Below are positions 41,525 to 50,765 of a DNA stretch of 64,000 nt, one piece after another (the first letter of the stretch is position 1; every line of letters begins with the position of its first letter). Below the pieces are notes generated by a model. It made no database searches. It worked only from the letters and a program-made list of their open reading frames with translations, and had not been told where the DNA came from. The DNA is from Streptomyces camponoticapitis (GTDB lineage: Bacteria > Actinomycetota > Actinomycetes > Streptomycetales > Streptomycetaceae): positions 1 to 64,000 of the forward strand of contig NZ_BMMV01000030.1 in the NCBI RefSeq assembly GCF_014646115.1. Direction: 5' to 3'. A program made the position numbers and the translations under genes.

Positions 41525-44454
41525 GCGCGGTCGAGATCAGCTGTGTCGTCACCGCCGGACGGGACGCGCACGCGCTGCGCAGGTCGGTGGAGTCCGTCGT
41601 CGCGCAGACGATGCGCGCCACCGAGGCGGTCGTCGTGCTCGGTCTGACGGTCGCGGGTCCGCCGGGCACCGGCCCCGCCGACAGTGGGCCGGGCAGTGGC
41701 GAGCGGGCCGCCGCGGCGGGGTTCGCCGACGCCGAGTCGGCCGCCGAGGACGTACGCGCCGTGGCCGACGAACTCGCCGCGCTCGACCCCGCCCGCGTCA
41801 GGGTCGTCACCTCGGGGGCCGAGACCCCCACCACCGCCGTGCTGCGCAACCACGGCCTGGACCAGGCGCGAGGCCGGTACGTCACCGTGCTCGGCGAGGG
41901 CGAGCGCCTCCAGCGGGATGCCTGCCGGAATCTGTGGGAGGCCGCGGAACGCTCCGGCGCCGAACTCGTGGCCGGCCGGTGGACCCCGCGCGCGGGCCGC
42001 CGCGTCAAGGAGCAGCCACCGGCCCGGATCGTCGAGAGCGAGCTGTACGCGCGCTCCCGCACCGTCGACGATCTGGCCGACGCCCCCGAACTCGTCGTCG
42101 CCGACGCCCTGGTGACCGGATTCTGTGTGAGCACCGCCCTCCTCGACCGGGCGGGCCTGCGTTACGCCGAGGACCTGGACCGCGCCGAGATCCTGTTCGG
42201 CGCCGAACTGGCCGCCGCCGCACGCCGGATCGCGCTCGTCCCCAACCTGGTCGTCAGCGGCCGGGCGGCCCACGACCCGGCCGGCGCGCTGGAAGGACAG
42301 CTCGCCGCGCACGTACGCGTCGCCGAACTGCCCCTGCTCCGCAACGACCCGGGCCTCCGCGAGGCCCGCGACCGGGCCTTCCTCACCGACCAACTCGTCC
42401 CGCTCGCCAGGCAGTTCCCGAAGCTGGACGCCGACGGGCGGGCCCGCGCCGCCGCCCTGGTCGCCGCACTGCCCGCCGCCCGGACCGACCCCGGGCTCCG
42501 GGTCGGCCTGCCGCCGGTGGAACGGGTCTGCCTCCAACTCCTCGCCGACGGCGACGCCGACGGCGTACTGGCCGCCGGCTACGCGCTCGGCAGGCCCGAC
42601 ACCGTAGCCTCGGCGCTCGCCGAGCGGGACGGCCGGGTGTACTGGCGCGCGGAGTTGCCCGACGACCCCGGGGAACGGGCGGCATTCGACGTCACGGAGC
42701 TGGGCCACCAGTACCGGCCCTTCGCCGGCACCCCGTTGATGAACCACCTCATCCACTGCGGCCAGGAGGGCGAGAAGCTCGTCCTCGAAGGACGGCTCCC
42801 CGCGCCGCTCCAACCGCTCGCCCCCGACGCCTCGTTGACGGCCACGCTGGAGTTCCTGGTACGCGGCAGCGACGGACGGCGCGCGTTCCGGGCACCCGTG
42901 GACGAGGTGTGGCGCGAGGGCGACGCCGTACGCTGGCGCGCCTCCGTCGAGATCGGCGCGCTGCTGCGCGTCGGCGGGACGCGGGACCGCGTGTGCGACC
43001 CCCACCTCGCCCTTCACACGCCGGTCGGCACCACCAGCGGCCCGCTCTTCCTGGAGCGGGACCGGGTCGAGGCGGCGGGCAGTTATCGGGCGCGTCCACG
43101 CCGGGGCCCGCTGTTCGGCGACACCTGGAAGCCGTACGTCACGGTCAAGCACCACCTCGCGCTGCAACTCGAAGCGCGCCGCCGCCCCGGACGGATCGCG
43201 GCGGCGGCCCTCCACTACCTCACTCACTTCCGCCCGGCCCGCAAGCTGAAGAGGCTGGTCAAGGGGGTGCGCCGGCGTTTCGACCGGCTCTCCGCCCGCT
43301 CCGTCAAGGCCCGCGTCTACAACCGGCTGCTGATCCGGCTCCCCGTCCGCAAGGGCTCGGTCGTCTTCGAGAGCCACATGGGCAAGTGCTACGGCGACAG
43401 CCCGCGCGCCATGTACGAGGAACTGCGCGCGCAGGGCCGCCGCAAGGTGCGCTGCGCCTGGTCGTACGCCTCGTCCACCGACGGCTTCCCGACAGACGTG
43501 CGGCTGGTACGGCGGCTCTCCTGGCGCTATCTGTGGACCCTGGCCCGCGCCCAGTTCTGGGTGGACAACCAGGGCTTCCCACTCGACCTGAGGAAGCCTC
43601 CCCGCACCACCTACCTCCAGACCTGGCACGGCTCCGCGTACAAGCGCATGGGCTTCGCGGAGAGCCGGATCAAGGCGCAGAACGCCTCCGAGCGGGACAA
43701 GCTGAGCGCCGCTCTCGCCCGGTTCGACCACTTCCTCGTACGGTCCGAGCACGACGTGACGACCCTCGCGCGCGACTACCGGCAGCCCGCCGAATCCCTC
43801 GTGCGCTGCGGCTATCCGCGCAACGACCGGCTCGTGCGCGCCCGCGCCACCGACGAGACGCAGGGGCGATTCCCGCGCCCGGCGCTCGCGACCGCCCTCG
43901 GGATCCCCGACCACCGCAAGGTGGTGCTGTACGCGCCGACCTTCCGGGGGATGCCGAAGAAGGGCCGTGCGGTTCAACTCCCGCTCGACGTGCGGCGGTT
44001 CGCTCAGCGGTTCGGTGACGAGTACGTCCTGCTCGTACGGGCCCACTATCTGGAGTCCGCGGTCCTGCCCGTCTGTCCGCCCGGCACGGTGATCGACGTG
44101 TCCGGCTACCACGACGTCAGTGAACTGCTCTGCCTCGCCGACGCGTTGATCACCGACTACTCGTCGATCATGTTCGACTACGTCCTGCTGGACCGGCCGA
44201 TGATCTTCTTCGCACCGGATCTGGACGCGTACGTGGCGGCGCGCGGCAGCTACTTCGACCTGCGCGCCGAAGCCCCCGGGCCGGTGGTCGAGACGCAGGA
44301 CGAACTGCTGCGGGCGATGGACGAGTTGAAGCCGTCGGACACCGCCCACCGGGCCGACCGCGCGCGCTTCGCCCAGAAGTTCGGCGGCTTCGAGAGCGGC
44401 CAGGCCGCGCGTACCGCCGTGGACGTGCTCTTCGCAGGAAGGACCCGCCGGTGA
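41521..44454 (+). CDS. GT2-like / CDP-glycerol glycerophosphotransferase fusion
   Basis: Protein of 977 residues and a paralogue of the previous protein. The N-terminal ~230 residues look like a GT-A domain but the metal-binding acidic motif is replaced by LGEGE at 124-128 and the early glycine/serine loop is not recognisable, so this part may be inactive. The C-terminal domain from ~610 is well conserved: VVFESHMGKCYGDSPRAMYEEL, QTWHGSAYKRMG (~700), CGYPRND (~762) and TDYSSIMFDY (~878). It is translationally coupled to both neighbours. Confidence 0.9.
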   Translation: MSAVEISCVVTAGRDAHALRRSVESVVAQTMRATEAVVVLGLTVAGPPGTGPADSGPGSGERAAAAGFADAESAAEDVRAVADELAALDPARVRVVTSGAETPTTAVLRNHGLDQARGRYVTVLGEGERLQRDACRNLWEAAERSGAELVAGRWTPRAGRRVKEQPPARIVESELYARSRTVDDLADAPELVVADALVTGFCVSTALLDRAGLRYAEDLDRAEILFGAELAAAARRIALVPNLVVSGRAAHDPAGALEGQLAAHVRVAELPLLRNDPGLREARDRAFLTDQLVPLARQFPKLDADGRARAAALVAALPAARTDPGLRVGLPPVERVCLQLLADGDADGVLAAGYALGRPDTVASALAERDGRVYWRAELPDDPGERAAFDVTELGHQYRPFAGTPLMNHLIHCGQEGEKLVLEGRLPAPLQPLAPDASLTATLEFLVRGSDGRRAFRAPVDEVWREGDAVRWRASVEIGALLRVGGTRDRVCDPHLALHTPVGTTSGPLFLERDRVEAAGSYRARPRRGPLFGDTWKPYVTVKHHLALQLEARRRPGRIAAAALHYLTHFRPARKLKRLVKGVRRRFDRLSARSVKARVYNRLLIRLPVRKGSVVFESHMGKCYGDSPRAMYEELRAQGRRKVRCAWSYASSTDGFPTDVRLVRRLSWRYLWTLARAQFWVDNQGFPLDLRKPPRTTYLQTWHGSAYKRMGFAESRIKAQNASERDKLSAALARFDHFLVRSEHDVTTLARDYRQPAESLVRCGYPRNDRLVRARATDETQGRFPRPALATALGIPDHRKVVLYAPTFRGMPKKGRAVQLPLDVRRFAQRFGDEYVLLVRAHYLESAVLPVCPPGTVIDVSGYHDVSELLCLADALITDYSSIMFDYVLLDRPMIFFAPDLDAYVAARGSYFDLRAEAPGPVVETQDELLRAMDELKPSDTAHRADRARFAQKFGGFESGQAARTAVDVLFAGRTRR

Positions 44455-45617
44455 CCGACACCGCGCTCGCCACCGTCCCCCGGGAGCTGATCCTCCTCGC
44501 CAACGCCACCGACGTCCTCGGCGGCGTCACCGCCTGGACCCACCAGATGGCCCGTCTGTTCGGCGCGAACGGCCACCGCGTCCAGGTCGTCGGCATTCAC
44601 GAGGCCGAGCTGAAACTCGCCCTCCCCGAGCCGCCCGCCTACCCGGTGACCGCGCTCTACCCCGCCCACCCGCCGACCCCCTGGCAGCCGCGCTCGCCAC
44701 TCGACCGCTTCGACCTGCGCGCCCGCCGCCGCGAGGCGGCCAGGGTGGCCGACAAGCGGCGGGCTGTGGCACGTCTCGGGGAGATCTTCCGGGCGGCCGG
44801 GCCCGGCGCGCTGGTGATCGTCACCCAGGTCTGGCCGATGGAATGGGTCCTGGAGGCCGACACCACGGGTCTGCGGCTGATCGGGATGAGCCACGAGTCG
44901 TACGAGTACAGCAAGCGCTGCCACCGCTTCCGCTGGATCAAGAACAGCTACCCCCGCGTCGACCGCTGGCTCACCCTCACCCAGGAGGACGCGGACGCCT
45001 GGATCGCCGAGGGCTTCGACAACGTCGGCGCCATGCCGAACGCACTCGGCTCCCTGCCCGAACTCCCCTCGCCCCGCACCGAGAAGACCGTCGCAAGCAT
45101 CGGCCGACTGGACGACCAGAAGGGCATCGACCTGCTCCTGGAGACCTGGTCCATGGTCACCGGAGAGCGCCCCGACTGGCGGCTGCGCGTCTACGGCGCG
45201 GGCCAGGACGCGCCCGCACTGAAGAAGCAGTGCACCGAGCTGGGGCTGGACGGTTCGGTCGACTGGATGGGCCCCACCGACGACGTGCCGGCCGCGCTCG
45301 CCGGGAGCTCGGTCTTCGTCCAGTCCTCCCGGGGCGAGGGGTTTCCACTGGCCCTCATGGAGGCCATGGCGAGCGGCCTGCCGTGCGCGGCGTTCGACTG
45401 CGCGCCGGGAGTCCGGGAGATCATCACGGACGGCGCCGACGGCCTCCTCGCACCCCCGGGCGCCACGGACGCACTCGCCGACCGCCTGCTACGGCTCACG
45501 GGCAATCCCCGCCTGCGGGACTCCCTGGGGGACCGGGCCCGCGCGAACGTCCAGCGCTACTCCGAGACGGAGATCCTGCGCCGCTGGCACGAGTTGTTCG
45601 ATCTGCTCGACCGGTAG
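44451..45617 (+). CDS. Glycosyltransferase, GT4 family
   Basis: Protein of 388 residues with a GT-B fold. The N-terminus is LILLANATDVLGGVTAWTHQMARLFGANGHRV. The C-terminal domain has VASIGRLDDQKGIDLLLETW and the donor-binding SSRGEGFPLALMEAMASGLPCAAFDC (ExxxxxxE pattern). The GTG overlaps the stop of the glycerophosphotransferase gene, which makes the three genes from 37928 a tight operon. It probably adds sugars to the polymer or its linkage unit. Confidence 0.92.
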   Translation: MTDTALATVPRELILLANATDVLGGVTAWTHQMARLFGANGHRVQVVGIHEAELKLALPEPPAYPVTALYPAHPPTPWQPRSPLDRFDLRARRREAARVADKRRAVARLGEIFRAAGPGALVIVTQVWPMEWVLEADTTGLRLIGMSHESYEYSKRCHRFRWIKNSYPRVDRWLTLTQEDADAWIAEGFDNVGAMPNALGSLPELPSPRTEKTVASIGRLDDQKGIDLLLETWSMVTGERPDWRLRVYGAGQDAPALKKQCTELGLDGSVDWMGPTDDVPAALAGSSVFVQSSRGEGFPLALMEAMASGLPCAAFDCAPGVREIITDGADGLLAPPGATDALADRLLRLTGNPRLRDSLGDRARANVQRYSETEILRRWHELFDLLDR

Positions 45618-45660
45618 CCCCAGGTGGTGTCCGGCGGTGACGGGCCCGGCAAAAGGCGAT

Positions 45661-45684
45661 GGCAAGGAGAGATCTCTCCTTGCC
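45661..45684. terminator. Perfect 24-bp palindrome after the polymer operon
   Basis: Twelve bases (GGCAAGGAGAGA) are followed directly by their reverse complement, 43 bases after the glycosyltransferase stop and just before the rph promoter region. As RNA it would fold with a small loop and may end the operon; as DNA it could be a protein site. Confidence 0.55.
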
Positions 45685-45707
45685 ACTCTCAACGTATAGC
45701 GCGGCGG

Positions 45708-45726
45708 GGGGCTTGCGGCAAGGCCC
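45708..45726 (+). promoter_or_regulatory. Rifamycin-associated element (RAE) upstream of rph
   Basis: GGGGCTTGCGGCAAGGCCC matches, as I recall it, the 19-bp inverted repeat reported upstream of rifamycin-inactivating genes in actinomycetes, where it is linked to rifamycin-induced expression. A -10-like TATAGC lies at 45695-45700, and the rph start is 58 bases downstream. Confidence 0.8.
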
Positions 45727-45784
45727 GGGGGGTGGCGCAGAATCGGCGGCCGATGTCACAACCTGCGGAAACGGGGGCGCGGAA

Positions 45785-48328
45785 GTGCTGGAGCCGTACG
45801 TGTTGGATCTCCGAGAGGTAGACGGGACGCGGGCCGCCCTCGTCGGTGGCAAGGGCGCGAACCTCGGTGCGCTGGTGGGGATCGACGAAATACGTGTGCC
45901 GGGTGGGTTCTGTGTGACGACGGACGCCTTCCGGCGGGTCATGGCGGAAGCACCGCTCATCGACGACCAGCTCGATCAGCTGTCGCGCGTGGACCCGGAC
46001 GACCGGGAGGCGATCCGAACGCTCAGCGAGCGGATCCGCCGGACCGTCGAAGCGGTCGCCGTCCCGGATGAGCTCGTGGTGGAGATCACCCGCGCGCTCG
46101 CCCGGCTCGGTGAGGAGGCCGCGTACGCCGTCCGCTCCAGCGCGACGGCGGAGGACCTGCCGACGGCCTCCTTCGCCGGTCAGCAGGACACGTACCTGAA
46201 CGTCGTGGGGGCGGCGGCGGTCCTCCGGCACGTCAGCCGGTGCTGGGCCTCGCTGTTCACCGAGCGGGCCGTGATCTATCGGCGGCGGAACGGCATCGAC
46301 CACCGCACGGTCCACATGGCCGTGGTCGTGCAGCGGATGGTCCTCCCGCGGGCGTCCGGCGTCCTGTTCACGGCCGACCCCGTCACGGGTGACCGGAAGG
46401 TCGCCACCGTGGACGCGGGCTTCGGTCTCGGCGAGGCCCTGGTCTCCGGGCTGGTGAACCCGGACGTCTTCAAGGTGCGTGACGGCGAAGCCGTCGTCGA
46501 GGTGGTCTCGCGGCGGCAGGAGCGGCCCGCGCTGACGGATGCGCAGGTCCTGCGGCTCGTGGAGCTCGGGCGGCGGATCGAAGCGCGCTTCGGGCGCCCG
46601 CAGGACATCGAATGGTGCCTGGCGGACGACGGCTTCCAGATCGTTCAGAGCCGGCCGATCACGACGCTGTTCCCCGTCCCCGAGGCCGGCGACCAGGAGA
46701 ATCACGTCTATGTCTCCGTCGGTCACGGGCAGATGATGACCGACCCCATGAAGCCCCTCGGGCTCTCCATGTGGCAGCTGACGGCCATGGTGCCGATGCA
46801 CGAGGCCGGCGGGAGGCTGTTCGTGGACGTCACCCGGCGCCTGGCCTCGCCCGCGAGCCGCGCCGCTCTCCTGGACGCGATGGGGAAGGGCGATCCGCTG
46901 ATCAGGGACGCTCTGGAGACCGTCCTCGACCGCGACGGCTTCGTCCCGTCGCTCCCGGACGCGGGACCCGGCGGGCCGCCGGCCGGTGGGGCGTCCGCCC
47001 CGGCCGAGCCCGATCCGGCCATCGTCACCGAGCTGATCGGGCGGAGCCGGGCGTCCGTCGCCGCCCTGGACCGCGACATCCGGACGAAGACCGGACCGGC
47101 GCTGTTCGACTTCCTGCTGGAGGCCTTCCAGGAGCACAAGCGGGTCCTCGGTGATCCGCTGAGCCATCAGGCGATCATGGCGGGGATGGAGGCCACGTGG
47201 TGGCTCAACGACAAGCTGCGGGAGTGGCTCGGCGAGAAGAACGCGGCCGACACCCTGACGCTCTCGGCCTCCGGCAACGTCACGTCGGAGATGGGACTCG
47301 CGCTCTCCGACGTCGCCGACGTGATCCGTCCGCACCCGGAGGTGGTGGCCTTCCTGCGGGGCGTGGAGCACGCCGAGGACGAGGCCTTCCTGGGCGGGCT
47401 GGCCGAACTCGCGGGCGGGACGGAGGCGCGCGACGCCATCGAGGCGTACCTCGACCGGTACGGCATGCGCTGCGTCGGCGAGATCGACATCACGAGGCCG
47501 CGCTGGCGCGAGCGCCCCGGCACCCTTGTGCCCGTGATCCTCGACAACGTCAGGAACTTCCGGCCGGGCGCCGCCGGGCGCCGCTTCGAGCAGGGGCGGG
47601 GGAAGGCCCGGGAGAAGGAACTGGATGTCCTGTCACGCCTGCGGGCACTGCCGGACGGAGACCGGAGAGCCGACGAGACCAAGCGGATGATCGACCGGGT
47701 CAGAAGCTTCGCCGGATACCGGGAGTACCCGAAGTACGACATCGTCAGCCGCTACTTCGTCTACAAGCGGGCCCTGCTGGCGGAGGCCGGGCGGCTCGTG
47801 CGGGCCGGCGTGCTTCCCGAGGAGGAGGACATCTTCTACCTCACGTTCCAGGAACTCCACGAGGTCGCGCGCTCGCACCAGGTGGACGACGGGCTCGTCC
47901 GGCGGCGCAAGGACGCGTTCCGGTCGTACCACGCGCTCATCCCGCCCAGGGTGCTCACCTCGGACGGTGAGGCCGTCACCGGGGCGTACCGGCGTGACGA
48001 CGTGCCGGCCGGCGCCCTGGCCGGCCTGCCGGTCTCCGCGGGGACCGTCGAGGGACGGGCCCGCGTCGTCCTGGACATGGCGGAGGCCGATCTCGAAGCG
48101 GGCGACATCCTGGTCACGGCCTTCACCGACCCCAGCTGGTCGCCGCTGTTCGTCGGAATCGCGGGCCTGGTGACGGAGGTGGGCGGCCTGATGACCCATG
48201 GCGCCGTGATCGCCCGGGAGTACGGCCTGCCGGCCGTCGTGGGCGTGGAGCGGGCCACCCGGCTGATCCGGGACGGGCAGCGGATCCGCGTGCACGGAAC
48301 CGACGGCCACGTCGAGATCCTGCCCTGA
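45785..48328 (+). CDS. rph: Rifampin phosphotransferase
   Basis: Protein of 847 residues resembling phosphoenolpyruvate synthase. It transfers the beta-phosphate of ATP to the ansa-chain hydroxyl of rifamycins, which inactivates them. The N-terminal ATP-binding domain starts YVLDLREVDGTRAALVGGKGANLGAL and contains YAVRSSATAEDLPTASFAGQ. A central rifampin-binding region follows. The C-terminal swivelling domain carries the transferring His805 in GGLMTHGAVIAREYGLPAV. The GTG at 45785 is chosen because earlier in-frame codons would overlap the RAE. The enzyme family and the RAE agree. It is convergent with a polymer gene. Confidence 0.93.
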   Translation: MLEPYVLDLREVDGTRAALVGGKGANLGALVGIDEIRVPGGFCVTTDAFRRVMAEAPLIDDQLDQLSRVDPDDREAIRTLSERIRRTVEAVAVPDELVVEITRALARLGEEAAYAVRSSATAEDLPTASFAGQQDTYLNVVGAAAVLRHVSRCWASLFTERAVIYRRRNGIDHRTVHMAVVVQRMVLPRASGVLFTADPVTGDRKVATVDAGFGLGEALVSGLVNPDVFKVRDGEAVVEVVSRRQERPALTDAQVLRLVELGRRIEARFGRPQDIEWCLADDGFQIVQSRPITTLFPVPEAGDQENHVYVSVGHGQMMTDPMKPLGLSMWQLTAMVPMHEAGGRLFVDVTRRLASPASRAALLDAMGKGDPLIRDALETVLDRDGFVPSLPDAGPGGPPAGGASAPAEPDPAIVTELIGRSRASVAALDRDIRTKTGPALFDFLLEAFQEHKRVLGDPLSHQAIMAGMEATWWLNDKLREWLGEKNAADTLTLSASGNVTSEMGLALSDVADVIRPHPEVVAFLRGVEHAEDEAFLGGLAELAGGTEARDAIEAYLDRYGMRCVGEIDITRPRWRERPGTLVPVILDNVRNFRPGAAGRRFEQGRGKAREKELDVLSRLRALPDGDRRADETKRMIDRVRSFAGYREYPKYDIVSRYFVYKRALLAEAGRLVRAGVLPEEEDIFYLTFQELHEVARSHQVDDGLVRRRKDAFRSYHALIPPRVLTSDGEAVTGAYRRDDVPAGALAGLPVSAGTVEGRARVVLDMAEADLEAGDILVTAFTDPSWSPLFVGIAGLVTEVGGLMTHGAVIAREYGLPAVVGVERATRLIRDGQRIRVHGTDGHVEILP

Positions 48329-48335
48329 CACGCGC

Positions 48336-50627
48336 TTACGCCGACGGCCCGCGCCGACCCGCCGGAGCCCCGCCGGACATGCCGCAGCGCCGCACCTCCG
48401 ACACGTTCCGCCCGTGCCGCTGCTGCGGCAGCGACACCGGGGAGGGCGCCGGGGTGCGCTTCTCCAGCGGGACCGGCTCCGGCAGACCCGCGGTCTCACC
48501 GAGGAAGACCCGGCGTACCACCCGCTCGGCCGCGAGACCGTCGTCGTACGGGCAGAACCGGGCCCGGAAGGCGGCACGCAGCTGGGCCGAGCGGGAGCCG
48601 CGCCAGTGGTCCGTGGTGAAGATGTCGATCAGGTCGTCCTCGTCGCGCGCCACCGCGCCAGGCGGAAAGGCGCGGACGTCGAAGTAGGTACCGCGGGCCG
48701 CCTCGTAGGCCTCCCAGTCGTTGATGTGGATCACCACGGGCCGGTCCAGGTTCACGTAGTCGAACATCAGCGACGAGTAGTCCGTGATGAGCGCGTCCGC
48801 GGCCAGGCACAGCGACTCGACCCGGTGATGGCCCGAGACGTCGATGATGCGCGGGTGCGGGGCGTGCGGCAGCGGGGCCTCGTACGTGTGGTGGGCGCGG
48901 GTCAGCACCACGAAGCGCGGGCCCAGCGCCTGGGCGAGCCGCTCCAGGTCCAGCGGGACGTACGGGGTGCGCCGGTAGTCGCGATGCGTGGGCGCGTACA
49001 GCACGGCCGTGAAGCCGTCGGGGATGCCCAGGGACTCCCGCAGCCGGGCGACGTCGGCCGAAGTGGCCCGCTGGAACACGTCGTTGCGCGGATAGCCGTA
49101 TTCGAGCGCCGTGTGCCCGGCGGGATACGCCTTCTCCCAGACCAGGGTGGAGTGCCGGTTCGCCGAGAGGGAGTAGTCCCACTGGTCGACGCCCGCGAGG
49201 AGCCGGTCGAACTCGGTGCGGCGCGCGGCGGCCGGGTGGTCCTGGAGGTCCAGCCCCATGGATTTGAGCGGGGTGCCGTGGTGCGTCTGGAGGAGGATCT
49301 GACGGGGGCGCTTGACCAGGCGCGGGTCGAAGTTGACGTTGTTGACGAGGTACTTGTCGCGGGCGAGCGCCGTCCAGTAGCCGAAGCTGCCCGGCCGCAG
49401 CTTGCGCGTCGCGGTGGGCACGGTGTGGTGGTATTCGGCGCGCCCGATCCACGACGTGGCGATGTGCGGGGCGAGTTCGCGGACCTTCTCCTCGATGGCC
49501 GCCGGGTTGCAGGCGTAGCCCCGGCCGTCGTACGCCGCGAAGACCGCCCTGTTCTCCCGTACCGGCAGGCACCGTTGGATCCGGTAGTGCAGTTGCAGCG
49601 CCCCGGCGCGCAGGGCCCGGCCGAGCGTCGTGGCGATCCGGTGGGCGCCGAGTTGCAGGTGCTGCGCCGTCCACAGGGCGCGGTACGTGCGGTGGGCGCC
49701 GAACCGCAGCAGGGTGTGGCGCAGCCGGGCCCGCAGCAGCGGCGCGGAGCCCGGGGTGCGGTGCCGGCGGTGGTGGGCGCGGGCCCGGCGGAAGAACTCG
49801 GGGCGGCTGCGGCGCGGCAGCCGCCCGCCGGCCGCGACGAGTTTGGAGAAGTGGTCGAGCATCCGCCGGAACAGCACGGGGCGCCAGTCGTCGAGCGCGG
49901 GCCGTGAGTCGATGAAGGCGAAGACGCGGTCGTACTGGTCGAAGATGTCGAAGTGCTTGCGGCTGGTGGTGGAGAGGATGTTGCCCTGGCGCCGCTGCCG
50001 GTAGTGCACGCAGACGCGGTCGAGCGTCGCGATCGAGTCGGCGGCCATCAGGACGGGGAAGGTCCAGGGGGTGTCCTCGTAGTAGCCGGGCGGGAAGCTG
50101 AAGCCCTGCCGGGCGATGTACTCGCGGCTGTAGGCCTTGTTCCAGACGACCATCAGCACCCTCAGCAGACCCGGCCGGTCGGTGAGCCGGAAGGGCGCGG
50201 GGCCGTTCTCGGCGAGCAGGTCGGAGAGGACGTTCCTGACGACCTCCCCGGACCAGTACGCACGGGCGTAGTCGTAGACAAGGACATCGGGCCCGTCGGT
50301 CTCCTTGAGCCGGTCCGCGATCGTCTGGAGAGCGCCCGGGGTGAGGGTGTCGTCACCGTCGAGGAAGATCAGATAGTCGCCCGTGGCATGGGCCATCCCG
50401 GCGTTACGGGCCGGTCCGAGGCCCTCGTTCTCCGGGAGGTGAACGGCGACCACGCGAGGGTCGGCGGCGGCTGTCTCGTCGATAATTGTCCCGCAGGCGT
50501 CGGGTGATCCGTCGTCCACGGCGATGAGTTCGAAATCCTCATAGTTCTGGTCGAGCACCGACCGCAGACACTCCTGCAAATACGCCTGGACCTTGTACGC
50601 GGGGACGATGATGCTGAACCGGGCCAT
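48336..50627 (-). CDS. Bifunctional GT2 glycosyltransferase / CDP-glycerol glycerophosphotransferase
   Basis: Protein of 763 residues. Residues 1-230 are a GT-A domain: FSIIVPAYKVQAYLQECLRS, VDDGSPDACG and LDGDD at 89-93. A basic Arg-rich linker leads to a TagF-like domain from ~360: VFAAYDGRGYACNPAAIEEK, QTHHGTPLKSMG (His in place of the Trp seen in the two paralogues), YGYPRND and TDYSSLMFDYVNLDRP. The last ~50 residues are a low-complexity tail. It is on the opposite strand from the rest of the cluster and is the third copy of this architecture. Confidence 0.91.
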   Translation of the reverse strand: MARFSIIVPAYKVQAYLQECLRSVLDQNYEDFELIAVDDGSPDACGTIIDETAAADPRVVAVHLPENEGLGPARNAGMAHATGDYLIFLDGDDTLTPGALQTIADRLKETDGPDVLVYDYARAYWSGEVVRNVLSDLLAENGPAPFRLTDRPGLLRVLMVVWNKAYSREYIARQGFSFPPGYYEDTPWTFPVLMAADSIATLDRVCVHYRQRRQGNILSTTSRKHFDIFDQYDRVFAFIDSRPALDDWRPVLFRRMLDHFSKLVAAGGRLPRRSRPEFFRRARAHHRRHRTPGSAPLLRARLRHTLLRFGAHRTYRALWTAQHLQLGAHRIATTLGRALRAGALQLHYRIQRCLPVRENRAVFAAYDGRGYACNPAAIEEKVRELAPHIATSWIGRAEYHHTVPTATRKLRPGSFGYWTALARDKYLVNNVNFDPRLVKRPRQILLQTHHGTPLKSMGLDLQDHPAAARRTEFDRLLAGVDQWDYSLSANRHSTLVWEKAYPAGHTALEYGYPRNDVFQRATSADVARLRESLGIPDGFTAVLYAPTHRDYRRTPYVPLDLERLAQALGPRFVVLTRAHHTYEAPLPHAPHPRIIDVSGHHRVESLCLAADALITDYSSLMFDYVNLDRPVVIHINDWEAYEAARGTYFDVRAFPPGAVARDEDDLIDIFTTDHWRGSRSAQLRAAFRARFCPYDDGLAAERVVRRVFLGETAGLPEPVPLEKRTPAPSPVSLPQQRHGRNVSEVRRCGMSGGAPAGRRGPSA

Positions 50628-50765
50628 GGCTCGGGAACGGCCGATGGAGTGACCTGGTTACGCCAGACGTGGCATACGGGGGACAAATACGCCGGGCGGG
50701 CCGGTGGTTGAACCGGCCCGCCCCTTTTGGCGTACTTCCATGTCGAACGAGTGGCCGATACGGCC

